Source: Streptomyces sp. CB01201 (lineage in GTDB: Bacteria; Actinomycetota; Actinomycetes; Streptomycetales; Streptomycetaceae). From it: a stretch of 64,000 nucleotides of DNA. The translations under genes were made by a program, and so were the position numbers. Location: positions 186,001 through 250,000 of the forward strand of contig NZ_NNBJ01000006.1 of NCBI RefSeq assembly GCF_002803085.1, in the 5' to 3' direction. Position 1 is the first letter of the stretch; each line of letters opens with the position of its first letter. This document shows, piece after piece, positions 9,866-18,170 of the stretch. The notes beneath the pieces are model-generated. The model was not told the DNA's origin, did not search any database, and saw nothing but the letters and a program-made list of their open reading frames with translations.

Positions 9866-9892
9866 TTGTCCACAGAGGTGGATTCATCCACA
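9866..9892 (+). promoter_or_regulatory. Two DnaA boxes upstream of parA
   Basis: TTGTCCACA at 9866-9874 is a perfect consensus box and TCATCCACA at 9884-9892 is a close match. Their starts are 18 bases apart in the same orientation, 37 bases before the chosen parA start. They suggest DnaA binding at the parAB promoter (inference). Confidence 0.7.
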
Positions 9893-9928
9893 GAAGACCG
9901 GGCCTCGCTGGTTCACGACCCCGAAGAC

Positions 9929-11005
9929 ATGGGAGGCTCTGTTCATTGCGAGCCTGAAGTCGAGGAGAGTGAATCCTTGCGGTCCGACGCCAACATCGCG
10001 GGACCGATGACCGATCCGGTCCCCGGTCCCCGTACCGAATCGGCGGGGGAGGATGTTTCACGTGAAACACCACCCCCGATGGACGACACCCCCATCGGTC
10101 GTGCTGCCCAGCTGGCGGTGGAAGCCCTCGGCCGGGCCGGCGAGGGTCTGCCCCGGCCGGAGCAGACCAGAATCATGGTCGTCGCCAACCAGAAGGGCGG
10201 TGTAGGGAAGACCACCACCACGGTCAACCTCGCCGCTTCCCTGGCACTGCACGGTGCCCGGGTGCTGGTCGTCGACCTCGATCCGCAGGGCAATGCCTCG
10301 ACGGCACTGGGTATCGACCACCACGCCGAAGTCCCGTCGATCTACGACGTACTGGTCGAGAGCAGGCCGCTCTCCGAAGTCGTCCAGCCCGTCCCTGATG
10401 TGGAGGGCCTCTTCTGCGCCCCGGCCACGATCGATCTCGCCGGTGCGGAGATCGAACTCGTGTCCCTGGTGGCCCGGGAGAGCCGGTTGCAGCGCGCCAT
10501 CCAGGCGTACGAGCAGCCGCTGGACTACATCCTGATCGACTGCCCGCCCTCGCTGGGTCTGCTGACGGTCAACGCGCTGGTCGCGGGGGCCGAGGTCCTG
10601 ATCCCGATCCAGTGCGAGTACTACGCGCTGGAGGGCCTGGGCCAGCTCCTGAGGAACGTCGATCTCGTCCGCGGCCACCTCAACCCGACGCTCCACGTCT
10701 CGACGATCCTGCTCACCATGTACGACGGCAGGACCCGGCTCGCCTCCCAGGTGGCCGACGAGGTGCGCAGCCACTTCGGCAAGGAGGTGCTGCGCACGAG
10801 CATTCCGCGCTCGGTGCGCATCTCCGAGGCACCGAGCTACGGGCAGACGGTTCTCACCTACGACCCGGGCTCCAGTGGCTCGCTGTCGTATCTCGAAGCT
10901 GCCCGCGAGATCGCCCTGCGCGGTGTCGGTATGCAGTACGACCCCACGCATGCGCATGTGGTCAGCCAGAACAACCAGCACAGCATGTCGGAGGGGATCC
11001 AGTGA
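9929..11005 (+). CDS. parA: Chromosome partitioning ATPase ParA
   Basis: ParA is a deviant Walker ATPase that positions ParB-origin complexes and, in Streptomyces, acts at hyphal tips and in sporulating aerial hyphae. From ATG 9929 the product has 358 residues, with the deviant Walker A motif KGGVGKTT at 89-96 and the Walker B region [11 protein letters not shown] near 193. The start is uncertain: ATG 9929 lacks a clear ribosome site, and TTG 9977 has GAGGAGAG seven bases upstream. The open frame extends to 9743, through the first parS. A second parS at 10055 lies inside the gene and is read as VSRET. The stop overlaps the parB start by four bases. Confidence 0.95.
   Translation: MGGSVHCEPEVEESESLRSDANIAGPMTDPVPGPRTESAGEDVSRETPPPMDDTPIGRAAQLAVEALGRAGEGLPRPEQTRIMVVANQKGGVGKTTTTVNLAASLALHGARVLVVDLDPQGNASTALGIDHHAEVPSIYDVLVESRPLSEVVQPVPDVEGLFCAPATIDLAGAEIELVSLVARESRLQRAIQAYEQPLDYILIDCPPSLGLLTVNALVAGAEVLIPIQCEYYALEGLGQLLRNVDLVRGHLNPTLHVSTILLTMYDGRTRLASQVADEVRSHFGKEVLRTSIPRSVRISEAPSYGQTVLTYDPGSSGSLSYLEAAREIALRGVGMQYDPTHAHVVSQNNQHSMSEGIQ
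10055..10068. promoter_or_regulatory. parS: parS site inside parA
   Basis: Perfect GTTTCACGTGAAAC within the parA coding sequence, read as Val-Ser-Arg-Glu-Thr before the Walker domain. Confidence 0.97.
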
Positions 11006-12102
11006 GTGAGCGACGCAGAGGACTGGGGCGTGGGCTCGGGGCGCTGATTCCATCAGCCGCGCAGGAGAAGCCGGGCTCTTCGGTGGGGACGGCTTCCACG
11101 TCTCCCTCGTCGGTGCCGGTACTGACCGCGGAGCGTGGGGTGGCGGCCGCGAAGGTGGCGACGCTGCCGGCAGCCTCTGTTTCACGTGAAACGGCGCCGG
11201 AACCGGAGCCGGAGGAGATCGCCCCCGAGCCGATCAGTCCGGCCGGCGCGTTCTTCGCCGAACTGCCGATCGACTCGATCACGCCCAACCCGCGGCAGCC
11301 GCGCGAGGTGTTCGACGAGGACGCCCTGTCCGAGCTGGTCACCTCCATCAAGGAAGTCGGGCTCCTCCAGCCCGTCGTCGTCCGCCAGACCGGCCCCGAG
11401 CGCTACGAGCTCATCATGGGCGAGCGGCGCTGGAGGTCCTGCCGGGAGGCAGGGCTGGAGCGGATCCCCGCGATCGTCCGTGAGACGGACGACGAGAAGC
11501 TTCTGCTCGATGCCCTCCTGGAGAACCTGCACCGGGCCCAGCTGAACCCGCTGGAAGAGGCCGCCGCCTACGACCAGTTGCTCAGGGACTTCAAGTGCAC
11601 CCATGACCAGCTGGCCGACCGCATCGGCCGCTCCCGGCCGCAGGTCTCCAACACGCTGCGTCTGCTGCGCCTTTCGGCTCCCGTGCAGCGCAGGGTCGCC
11701 GCCGGTGTCATCTCGGCGGGCCACGCCCGGGCCCTGCTGTCCGTGGACGACACCGGGGAGCAGGACCGGCTCGCCCACCGCATCGTGGCCGAGGGGCTCT
11801 CGGTGCGGGCGGTCGAGGAGATCGTCAGCCTGATGTCCTCGGAGCCCCAGGCAGCTCCCAAGGCGAAGGGGCCGAGGGCGGGGACACGGGTCGCCCCCGC
11901 GCTCTCCGATCTGGCGCACCGGCTCTCGGATCGTTTCGAGACGCGGGTGAAGGTCGATCTCGGCCAGAAAAAGGGCAAGATCGTCGTCGAGTTCGCCTCG
12001 ATGGAGGACCTGGAGAGGATTCTCGGCACGCTCGCCCCGGGCGAGGGCCGGGTCCTGGAGAAGGGCCTCGCCGAGGACACCTCGGAGGATGGCGAGAGCT
12101 GA
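11002..12102 (+). CDS. parB: Chromosome partitioning protein ParB
   Basis: ParB is a CTP-dependent DNA clamp that loads at parS and spreads, organising the origin region for segregation. The product has 366 residues. It starts [17 protein letters not shown], the conserved N-terminal ParA-contact segment. The CTP-binding motif GERRWR is at 140-145, the helix-turn-helix [19 protein letters not shown] at about 204-222, and a C-terminal dimerisation domain follows. GTG 11002 overlaps the parA stop by four bases, so the pair is coupled. A parS at 11179 is read in frame as VSRET in the poorly conserved linker near residue 60. Confidence 0.98.
   Translation: MSERRRGLGRGLGALIPSAAQEKPGSSVGTASTSPSSVPVLTAERGVAAAKVATLPAASVSRETAPEPEPEEIAPEPISPAGAFFAELPIDSITPNPRQPREVFDEDALSELVTSIKEVGLLQPVVVRQTGPERYELIMGERRWRSCREAGLERIPAIVRETDDEKLLLDALLENLHRAQLNPLEEAAAYDQLLRDFKCTHDQLADRIGRSRPQVSNTLRLLRLSAPVQRRVAAGVISAGHARALLSVDDTGEQDRLAHRIVAEGLSVRAVEEIVSLMSSEPQAAPKAKGPRAGTRVAPALSDLAHRLSDRFETRVKVDLGQKKGKIVVEFASMEDLERILGTLAPGEGRVLEKGLAEDTSEDGES
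11179..11192. promoter_or_regulatory. parS: parS site inside parB
   Basis: Perfect GTTTCACGTGAAAC in the parB linker, read as Val-Ser-Arg-Glu-Thr at residues 60-64. Confidence 0.97.
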
Positions 12103-12124
12103 GTTTCCTGCGGTGCTGCTTGAC

Positions 12125-12164
12125 GGCGGGCCGTGTTCCGGTGCATACCGGAACACGGCCCGCC
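12125..12164 (+). terminator. Terminator after parAB
   Basis: An 18-base perfect stem (12125-12142 with 12147-12164) closes a GCAT loop and is followed by CTTTG. It is 22 bases past the parB stop and is one of the strongest hairpins in the window. Confidence 0.9.
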
Positions 12165-12264
12165 CTTTGCATGAGGGCGCTGTCCCTGACGTGAGGGGCT
12201 GGATACGATGCGTTCTGGTATGGCACATCCACCGTGATCCATCCTCTGAGGGAGGGCGGGGGCC

Positions 12265-12522
12265 ATGCGAACGGTGAGCCGCACTCAATTGGTGACGGCG
12301 GGACTCGGTCTCGGGGCCGTCGGCGGATTCGTCGGCAGCCTGTTGCGGGAGCGGAGCGCGCTGTGGGCCGCGCAGGGTGCGGCAGGCGAGGGAAGTGAGG
12401 AACAGCCTCCATGGGGCGTCGGCTCGTACCGCTCACGCTGGACAACCTTCCGGACCTCCCCAAGCGCTGCCGTGGCTGCGTCTTCTGGGAACTCGACCCG
12501 GTCAGCGGAGAGGCCGCGGTAA
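12265..12522 (+). CDS. Possible small membrane protein overlapping the GNAT gene
   Basis: I do not recognise this 85-residue frame. It starts at ATG 12265 behind a very strong GGGAGG ribosome site. Residues 9-27 (LVTAGLGLGAVGGFVGSLL) look like a membrane segment or signal anchor. After about residue 48 the sequence loses protein-like character and overlaps the following gene by 112 bases in another frame, which is unusual. A single-base shift before the overlap would end the frame at a TGA at about 12395, just upstream of the next gene. The start looks real; the end may be altered by mutation or sequencing error. Confidence 0.4.
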   Translation: MRTVSRTQLVTAGLGLGAVGGFVGSLLRERSALWAAQGAAGEGSEEQPPWGVGSYRSRWTTFRTSPSAAVAASSGNSTRSAERPR

Positions 12523-13028
12523 AGGCCGGCCGACCCGAACTGGAGAAGGAGGCCTGGATCTCGGGCGTGCTCCTGGAATGGGGCTCCTGCGGCCGGGTCG
12601 TCTACGTCGATGACGTTCCGGTCGGCTATGTGCTCTACGCGCCTCCGGCCTATGTGCCCCGCTCCACCGCCTTTCCCACCAGCCCGGTGGCCGCCGATGC
12701 CGTGCAGCTGATGACCGCCTGGATCATGCCGGGCTATCAGGGCCAGGGGCTGGGGAGAGTTCTGGTGCAGACCGTCGCGAAGGATCTGCTGCGCCGCAAC
12801 TTCAAGGCGATCGAGGCGTTCGGGGACGCTCGTTGGACCGAGCCCGCCTGTGTGCTCCCGGCCGACCATCTTCTGGCGGTGGGCTTCAAGACCGTGCGGT
12901 CCCACCCGCGGTATCCGCGGATGCGACTTGAGTTGCGGACGACGCTGTCCTGGAAGGAAGACGTCGAGCTGGCCCTGGACCGGCTGCTGGGAGCGGTCCA
13001 GAAGGAGCCGGCCCTCAGGCCGTTGTAG
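12411..13028 (+). CDS. GNAT-family N-acetyltransferase
   Basis: The 205-residue product looks like a GCN5-related acetyltransferase. The coenzyme A loop is suggested by MPGYQGQGLGRVLVQTVAKDL at about residues 104-124, and VGYVLYAPPAYVPRS fits a central beta strand. An N-terminal CRGCVFWELDP segment is shared by actinobacterial homologues beside parB. ATG 12411 has GAGGAA nine bases upstream. It lies between parB and the convergent trxA, the conserved position of this gene in Streptomyces. Its substrate is unknown. Confidence 0.8.
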   Translation: MGRRLVPLTLDNLPDLPKRCRGCVFWELDPVSGEAAVKAGRPELEKEAWISGVLLEWGSCGRVVYVDDVPVGYVLYAPPAYVPRSTAFPTSPVAADAVQLMTAWIMPGYQGQGLGRVLVQTVAKDLLRRNFKAIEAFGDARWTEPACVLPADHLLAVGFKTVRSHPRYPRMRLELRTTLSWKEDVELALDRLLGAVQKEPALRPL

Positions 13029-13046
13029 CCCGACCGCCGCAGGCGC

Positions 13047-13060
13047 GTTCCACGTGAAAC
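13047..13060. promoter_or_regulatory. parS: Degenerate parS site
   Basis: GTTCCACGTGAAAC differs from the perfect parS at one base and lies in the gap between the GNAT gene and trxA. ParB may bind it more weakly. Confidence 0.6.
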
Positions 13061-13077
13061 AACGAACGCGGCGAAAC

Positions 13078-13413
13078 TTACTTCGCGGTGATGAAGTCGT
13101 CGAGGTCACGCACCAGCGCGGCCTTCGGCTTGGCGCCGACGATGGTCTTGACGACCTCGCCGCCCTGGTAGACGTTGAGCGTCGGGATCGACATGACGCC
13201 GTACTTGGCGGCCGTGTCCGGGTTCTGGTCGATGTTGAGCTTGACGATCTCGATCTCGTCGCCGTGCTCGGCCGCGATGGCCTCAAGCGACGGGGCGATC
13301 TGGCGGCACGGGCCGCACCACTCGGCCCAGAAGTCCACGAGAACGGGCTTGCCGCTCTTGAGGACGACCTCGTCGAAGTCGGCGTCGGTTACGTGCTTCA
13401 GGGTGCCGGCCAC
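13078..13413 (-). CDS. trxA: Thioredoxin
   Basis: Thioredoxin is a small cytoplasmic dithiol protein that reduces disulfides and is itself reduced by TrxB with NADPH. The 111-residue product has the active site WCGPC at 32-36 in a standard thioredoxin fold, with the cis-proline segment MSIPTL. GTG 13413 follows TTAGGAGA. It lies 53 bases after trxB on the same strand, so trxB-trxA form one unit, as in mycobacteria. Confidence 0.97.
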   Translation of the reverse strand: MAGTLKHVTDADFDEVVLKSGKPVLVDFWAEWCGPCRQIAPSLEAIAAEHGDEIEIVKLNIDQNPDTAAKYGVMSIPTLNVYQGGEVVKTIVGAKPKAALVRDLDDFITAK

Positions 13414-13466
13414 GGCAGTCTCCTAAGGGGTGTTGGGGGGGGAGGAGGGGAGCTGGAAGGGCGGGA

Positions 13467-14426
13467 TCAGACGCCGGCGGCGGCCTTCTCGCTGTCGGCG
13501 AGGGCGGCGAGGAAGCGCTCCGCGTCCAGGGCGGCCGAGCAGCCGGTGCCGGCCGCGGTGATGGCCTGTCGGTAGGTGTGGTCGACGACGTCACCGGCGC
13601 CGAAGACACCCGTGAGGTTGGTACGGGTCGACGGGGCGTCGACCTTCAGGTAGCCCTCGTCGTCCAGGTCGAGCTGGCCCTTGAACAGCTCGGTGCGCGG
13701 GTCGTGGCCCACGGCGATGAACAGGCCCGTCACGGGCAGCTCGGACGTCTCGCCGGTCTTGGTGTTGCGCAGCGTCAGACCGGAGAGCTTCTGGTCGCCG
13801 TGGATCTCCGCGACCTCGCTCTCCCATGCGAACTTGATCTTCTCGTCGGAGAACGCACGCTCCTGCATCGCCTTGGAGGCGCGCAGGCTGTCACGGCGGT
13901 GGACGATCGTGACCGACTTGGCGAAGCGCGAGAGGAAGGTCGCCTCCTCCATCGCGGTGTCACCGCCGCCGACCACGGCGATGTCTTGGTCCTTGAAGAA
14001 GAAGCCGTCGCACGTGGCGCACCACGAGACGCCGCGGCCGGAGAGCTTGTCCTCGTTGGGCAGACCCAGCTTGCGATGCTGCGAGCCGGTGGTCACGATC
14101 ACGGCCTTGGCGCGGTGGACGGTGCCCGCGGTGTCCGTGACGGTCTTGATCTCACCGGTCAGGTCGACGGCGACGATGTCGTCCGGGACCAGCTCGGCCC
14201 CGAAGCGCTCGGCCTGGCCGCGCATGTTGTCCATGAGCTCCGGGCCCATGATGCCGTCCTGGAAGCCGGGGAAGTTCTCCACCTCGGTGGTGTTCATCAG
14301 GGCACCGCCCGCGGTGACCGCGCCCTCGAACACCAGCGGCTTCAGCGACGCACGTGCGGTGTACAGCGCGGCCGTGTATCCGGCCGGCCCCGAGCCAATG
14401 ATGATCACGTTACGGACGTCGCTCAC
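13467..14426 (-). CDS. trxB: Thioredoxin-disulfide reductase
   Basis: TrxB is an FAD enzyme that uses NADPH to reduce thioredoxin. The 319-residue product has the FAD motif GSGPAG at 11-16, the redox-active CATC at 136-139 and an NADPH-binding segment [12 protein letters not shown]. The C-terminus has the usual second FAD motif, [11 protein letters not shown] 14426 is the start. It follows the sigma and anti-sigma genes and precedes trxA, a cluster shared with the mycobacterial sigM region. Confidence 0.97.
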   Translation of the reverse strand: MSDVRNVIIIGSGPAGYTAALYTARASLKPLVFEGAVTAGGALMNTTEVENFPGFQDGIMGPELMDNMRGQAERFGAELVPDDIVAVDLTGEIKTVTDTAGTVHRAKAVIVTTGSQHRKLGLPNEDKLSGRGVSWCATCDGFFFKDQDIAVVGGGDTAMEEATFLSRFAKSVTIVHRRDSLRASKAMQERAFSDEKIKFAWESEVAEIHGDQKLSGLTLRNTKTGETSELPVTGLFIAVGHDPRTELFKGQLDLDDEGYLKVDAPSTRTNLTGVFGAGDVVDHTYRQAITAAGTGCSAALDAERFLAALADSEKAAAGV

Positions 14427-14565
14427 GGGTTTCTTCCTCGTCTCTGCGGACTGCCTACTGCCTGTCGGGGCCCCGGTCCAGGACTCTCACCCCACCCAAC
14501 GGATCCTACGGGGGATGCATTCCCGAGCCGGACGGGCGGCGCGGTGCCGGGGCCTTCGCGGCCTC

Positions 14566-15573
14566 TCAGTGCCGAGGATAGGAGTGCGTCAGCAGCAGCT
14601 TGCCCTGTGCCGGGGAGCCGGTGTTCTCGCAGGCCGCGTCGATGAGGTACGCCTCCACGTTCGCGGGATTGGCCGGATCGGGCAGCACGACGAGATACAC
14701 CTTGGTTCCCTCGTATGTGCCCTGCTCGGCGGCGAGAGGGGGCTGGGAGGGGCGTCCCGTGCCCGCCTGGACACAGGGCGGGACGCTGGCGGCGGAGCGT
14801 AGGCTGTCCGACGGGTTGTCGCTGTCGGGGGCGTTCTTCGTCGAGGGCGCGATCTGTGCCGAAGGGGCCTTCCCGGAACTCTGGCCGCCGTGCTGCGCCA
14901 GCAGCGACTGGACGCTGCTTTCGAGCGTGCCCGAGGAGAACACGGTGCCGCCGGATGAAGAAGCCTGGGAAGAGGCTCGCTCGGCCTGAGGGGACGACGA
15001 AGAAGAGTGCATGTTCTGCACGAAGAAGATCCCGGCACCGACGGCGGCGGCGCCGATCACCGCGCTGAGCACGGCGGTCCGGCGACGGCGTGCCCTGGTC
15101 GCGCGTCCGGGACCCGTGGTCGCGCGACTGTGCCCGGCGGGGCGTCCGGCCGGAGAGGGGGCCGGGCCGGTGGGCGCCTGAGCGGGGTCGGCCGTCGGTT
15201 CGCTCGCCGGGGCGGGCTCGGCCGCCGACTGGCTCGGTGCGACGGCTGTTTCACGTGAAACATGCTTGGTTTCACGTTCATCAGCTTCGGTGGCGGTGTC
15301 GGCAGCACCGGGGGCGGTGGAGTTGAGGAGTGCTTCTGCGGCCAGCGCCGCGTCGATGCGCCCCGCCACGTCGGCGGGCATCCGCTGCGGCCCGGGCAGA
15401 GTGCCGAGCAGATCACGGATCTCCTCAAGGGAGGCCCGTACATCGGCGCAGAGCGCGCAGCCTTCCAGGTGCCGGCGGACGTCCGCGGTGCGGGACGGCG
15501 GCAGAAGGCCTTCCGTGAGCTCGGAGATCTCCGAGACGTCCGGGTGTTGTGTCGTTCCGGTCGTGGTTGTCAC
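14566..15573 (-). CDS. Membrane anti-sigma factor (zinc-finger type) for the adjacent sigma factor
   Basis: The 335-residue product has an N-terminal zinc-finger anti-sigma pattern, H35-x3-C39-x2-C42, in the segment RRHLEGCALC. A Pro/Ala-rich linker follows, then one transmembrane helix at about 167-187 and a secreted C-terminal domain. This layout fits an anti-sigma protein that holds its sigma factor at the membrane and releases it on an outside or redox signal. GTG 15573 overlaps the sigma stop by four bases, so the pair is translationally coupled. The gene contains a perfect parS (15248) read as VSRET in the linker. The partner assignment is from gene order. Confidence 0.85.
   Translation of the reverse strand: MTTTTGTTQHPDVSEISELTEGLLPPSRTADVRRHLEGCALCADVRASLEEIRDLLGTLPGPQRMPADVAGRIDAALAAEALLNSTAPGAADTATEADERETKHVSRETAVAPSQSAAEPAPASEPTADPAQAPTGPAPSPAGRPAGHSRATTGPGRATRARRRRTAVLSAVIGAAAVGAGIFFVQNMHSSSSSPQAERASSQASSSGGTVFSSGTLESSVQSLLAQHGGQSSGKAPSAQIAPSTKNAPDSDNPSDSLRSAASVPPCVQAGTGRPSQPPLAAEQGTYEGTKVYLVVLPDPANPANVEAYLIDAACENTGSPAQGKLLLTHSYPRH
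15248..15261. promoter_or_regulatory. parS: parS site inside the anti-sigma gene
   Basis: Perfect GTTTCACGTGAAAC in the cytoplasmic linker of the anti-sigma protein, read as Val-Ser-Arg-Glu-Thr at about residues 105-109. A partial copy, GTTTCACGTTCA, starts nine bases further on. Confidence 0.97.
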
Positions 15574-16274
15574 GCGTGCCCACCTCCGCCCTTGACGGCA
15601 GCCGAATCGCTCGGTCCTGCGTCGTTCGTTTCCGACGCCGGTGGGACGGATGTCCCCGGCGTCCGGTTCCTTCCCCCACCGGACTCACCGCTACCCCCCG
15701 TATCGGCGCGCAGATGAGTGAGGAGTGGCAGCAGTCGTGCCCGCCCCCGGGCACAGCGGCTTTTCACCGTGCCGGTGGGGACATCGAGCACTTCGGCCGC
15801 CTCGGCCACGGGGTAGCCCTGCATGTCGACGAGTACGAGTGCGGCGCGCTGGTCCGGCGGAAGGGTGCCCAGGGCCTCGATGAGCTGGCGGTGCAGATCC
15901 TGGCGCTCGACCGGCGCCTCGGCCGACTCGTGCGGTTCGAGGAGCTGGTCCAGGCGCTCGGCGTCGTCGACCGGGGATGTCTTGCGGGAGGCCGCCTTGC
16001 GGGCCCGGTCCAGACAGGCGTTCACCGTGATGCGGTGCAGCCAGGTCGTGACGGCCGACTGGCCGCGGAAGGTGTGGGCGGCCCGGTAGGCGGAGACCAG
16101 GGCGTCCTGGACGGCGTCAGCGGCCTCCTCGCGGTCCCCCAGCGTCCGCAGCGCCACCGCCCACAATCGGTCGCGGTGACGCCGCACGATCTCACCGAAG
16201 GCATCGGGGTCTCCCGCGACATGGCAGGCCAGGAGATCCTGGTCGCTTATGTCGCCCAGTGTGGCCTCGTCCAA
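15570..16274 (-). CDS. sigM: ECF-type RNA polymerase sigma factor, SigM-like
   Basis: The 234-residue product has sigma region 2 at about residues 22-90, including the -10 recognition segment EEAADAVQDALVSAYRAAHTF, and region 4 at about 137-190 with the helix-turn-helix VAEAAEVLDVPTGTVKSRCARG. The C-terminal 40 residues are a low-complexity tail. The start is TTG 16274, seven bases after GGAGG; no better start is in frame. Gene order (murJ-region, sigma, anti-sigma, trxB, trxA) matches the M. tuberculosis sigM locus, which is the basis for the symbol. Its regulon cannot be read from this sequence. Confidence 0.9.
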   Translation of the reverse strand: MDEATLGDISDQDLLACHVAGDPDAFGEIVRRHRDRLWAVALRTLGDREEAADAVQDALVSAYRAAHTFRGQSAVTTWLHRITVNACLDRARKAASRKTSPVDDAERLDQLLEPHESAEAPVERQDLHRQLIEALGTLPPDQRAALVLVDMQGYPVAEAAEVLDVPTGTVKSRCARGRARLLPLLTHLRADTGGSGESGGGRNRTPGTSVPPASETNDAGPSDSAAVKGGGGHA

Positions 16275-16299
16275 CGGTGAGCCTCCCCCTGCCGTTCGG

Positions 16300-18042
16300 T
16301 CAGCCGGCGAACTTCACATCGGTGATGGCCTGCTTGTGCCCCGGGCGACTGTAATCGCCCCCGCCGCCCGAATAGGGCATCGCCGTCATCCAGAGCAGTA
16401 CGTATCGCGACTTGACCGGGGTGCTCGCCTTCAGAGCGGCCTTGGTGCCACTGGTCTGCACGGTGGCGATCCGCGTCATTGAGCCCACCGATGCCGACGG
16501 GGACAGCGAGTCCGCCGCGTACAGCGTGATCGTGGTGTGATCGCCGCCGTATCGCAGCAGTATCGACGCGGTGGAGATGTCCTTGGCCGAGCCGAGGTCG
16601 TACACGATCCCCACGCCGGCCTTCACCGACGGAGCCAGGTCCGGGCCGTCGTCGAAGCTCCTGGTGCGCCAGTAGGTCGAGGCGCTGCCGTCGTAGGTCT
16701 TGCTCACGTCGGCCGCGTCCTGCGGCAATCCGTCCGGCGCGTACTCCTGGGCGCCCTGGATCGCGAGCGGCAGCGGAGCCTTCGGCTTGTCGCCCTCGTC
16801 GCCGCTCTGGTCCGTGGTCTGGGTGTTGCCCGTCTCGTTGGAGCCGCCCTTGTCGTGCTGGAGCAGGGCGTCGGCGAGCTGCCAGCTGCCGAGGCCCAGC
16901 GCGGCGATCAGGAGGGCCGAGACGGCCCACTTGAGCGCCTTGCCGGTGCGTCCCTGGAGCGGTGGGGGCGGCGGCGTCACGGCCTGCGCGACGGAGGGGC
17001 CGGGACCGGTGGCCGGCCGGCCGTACGTCCCCTGCTGGTAGGTGGTGCGCTGGTACTCGGGCGGCGCGGTGAACGCCGGCTCCGGCGGGCGGATGCGCGG
17101 CATCTCCCCGATGGCCTTGACCAGCTCGTCCGGGGTGGTGCACGGCGGTTCCTGGCGGGACGCGGTCGCGCCGTCGTTGACCAGCGCCCGCATGGCCAGC
17201 TCGGACAGGCCCCGGTGGACGCCCGCCCGCACCTGGTCGGGGGCGATCAGGCCGACGCCCTTGGGCAGCCCGTGCAGGCCGTAGGCGTCGCTCTCGTACG
17301 GCCAGCGCTGGGTGAGCACGGCGTACAGGAGCGCGCCGATGGCCTCGGTGTCGCTGCGCTGCGGGGTGTCGGAGCTGATGCCGCGCAGGGCGGCGGCCAC
17401 GGCGAGCCCACGGATGCGGTACTGCCCCGTCGAGGTCCGCAGGACCGCGCTCGGGGTGAGCCTGAGATGTGCGAGGCCCTCGCGATGGGCGGCCGCCATG
17501 GCCTGGGAGACCTGGGTGACCATCTGGTAGGCGTCGTGCGCCTCCAGCGGGCCGAGCGCCAGCAGGGCGGTGAGTTCGGTCGCGTCCGGCAGCCACTCGT
17601 GGACGACGTAGACGAGGTCGTTCTCCTCGACGGCGTCCAGGACCTGCACGAAGCGGGGGTCGCCGAGCAGCGCGGAGGAACGGGCGGCGGCCAGCACGGA
17701 ACGGGCCCGCGGATGATCGGCGGGCAGCAGGTGGACGCCGACGGCCCGGCGGAGCTTCTCGTCGACGGCACGCCAACTGCTGAAACCGTCCAGACGGGTG
17801 ACGCACTCCTCAAGACGGTAGCGTCTGGCCAGCTTGTGACCGCTGTGCAGTTCGGGCGTCGCGATGGACGGCTCGGTGGCCTTGCGCTCGCCGCCGCCGC
17901 CGTTCGCGCTCTGCTCCGCCGCGTCTGCCGTGTCGATGGACTCCGTCACCCCGTCGGTCGTCGCCTTGTCCGCCTTGGCGGTCAGCGGGTTGTCGCCGCT
18001 GTTGTCGGCCACGTCGACGGCAGCCGTGCTACGTTCCGCCAC
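16300..18042 (-). CDS. Membrane-anchored serine/threonine pseudokinase next to MurJ
   Basis: The 580-residue product has a kinase-like fold at about residues 70-315, one transmembrane helix at about 368-390, and an outside C-terminal domain of about 190 residues with a discoidin/galactose-binding look. Key kinase residues are missing. The usual ATP lysine is lost in VGVHLLP, the HRD catalytic loop reads AHLRLTPSAVL, and the DFG position reads RIRGLAV. It therefore probably signals by binding. In M. tuberculosis a similar pseudokinase is fused to MurJ (Rv3910) and binds the FHA protein FhaA when phosphorylated. GTG 18042 is chosen because AGGAG lies five bases upstream; the frame extends to an ATG at 18087 that lacks a ribosome site. 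Confidence 0.85.
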   Translation of the reverse strand: MAERSTAAVDVADNSGDNPLTAKADKATTDGVTESIDTADAAEQSANGGGGERKATEPSIATPELHSGHKLARRYRLEECVTRLDGFSSWRAVDEKLRRAVGVHLLPADHPRARSVLAAARSSALLGDPRFVQVLDAVEENDLVYVVHEWLPDATELTALLALGPLEAHDAYQMVTQVSQAMAAAHREGLAHLRLTPSAVLRTSTGQYRIRGLAVAAALRGISSDTPQRSDTEAIGALLYAVLTQRWPYESDAYGLHGLPKGVGLIAPDQVRAGVHRGLSELAMRALVNDGATASRQEPPCTTPDELVKAIGEMPRIRPPEPAFTAPPEYQRTTYQQGTYGRPATGPGPSVAQAVTPPPPPLQGRTGKALKWAVSALLIAALGLGSWQLADALLQHDKGGSNETGNTQTTDQSGDEGDKPKAPLPLAIQGAQEYAPDGLPQDAADVSKTYDGSASTYWRTRSFDDGPDLAPSVKAGVGIVYDLGSAKDISTASILLRYGGDHTTITLYAADSLSPSASVGSMTRIATVQTSGTKAALKASTPVKSRYVLLWMTAMPYSGGGGDYSRPGHKQAITDVKFAG

Positions 18043-18170
18043 CGTCGCTCCTGCCTCCCCATCCGTTGCGTGCTGTAGGCCAGCCATGCAAAGTCATGCC
18101 AATTGTGCCCACAGTCCGGCACTATGCACGACACGCGGTGGCCGTCGATGGTTGTGCGCGGGCCATGGCC

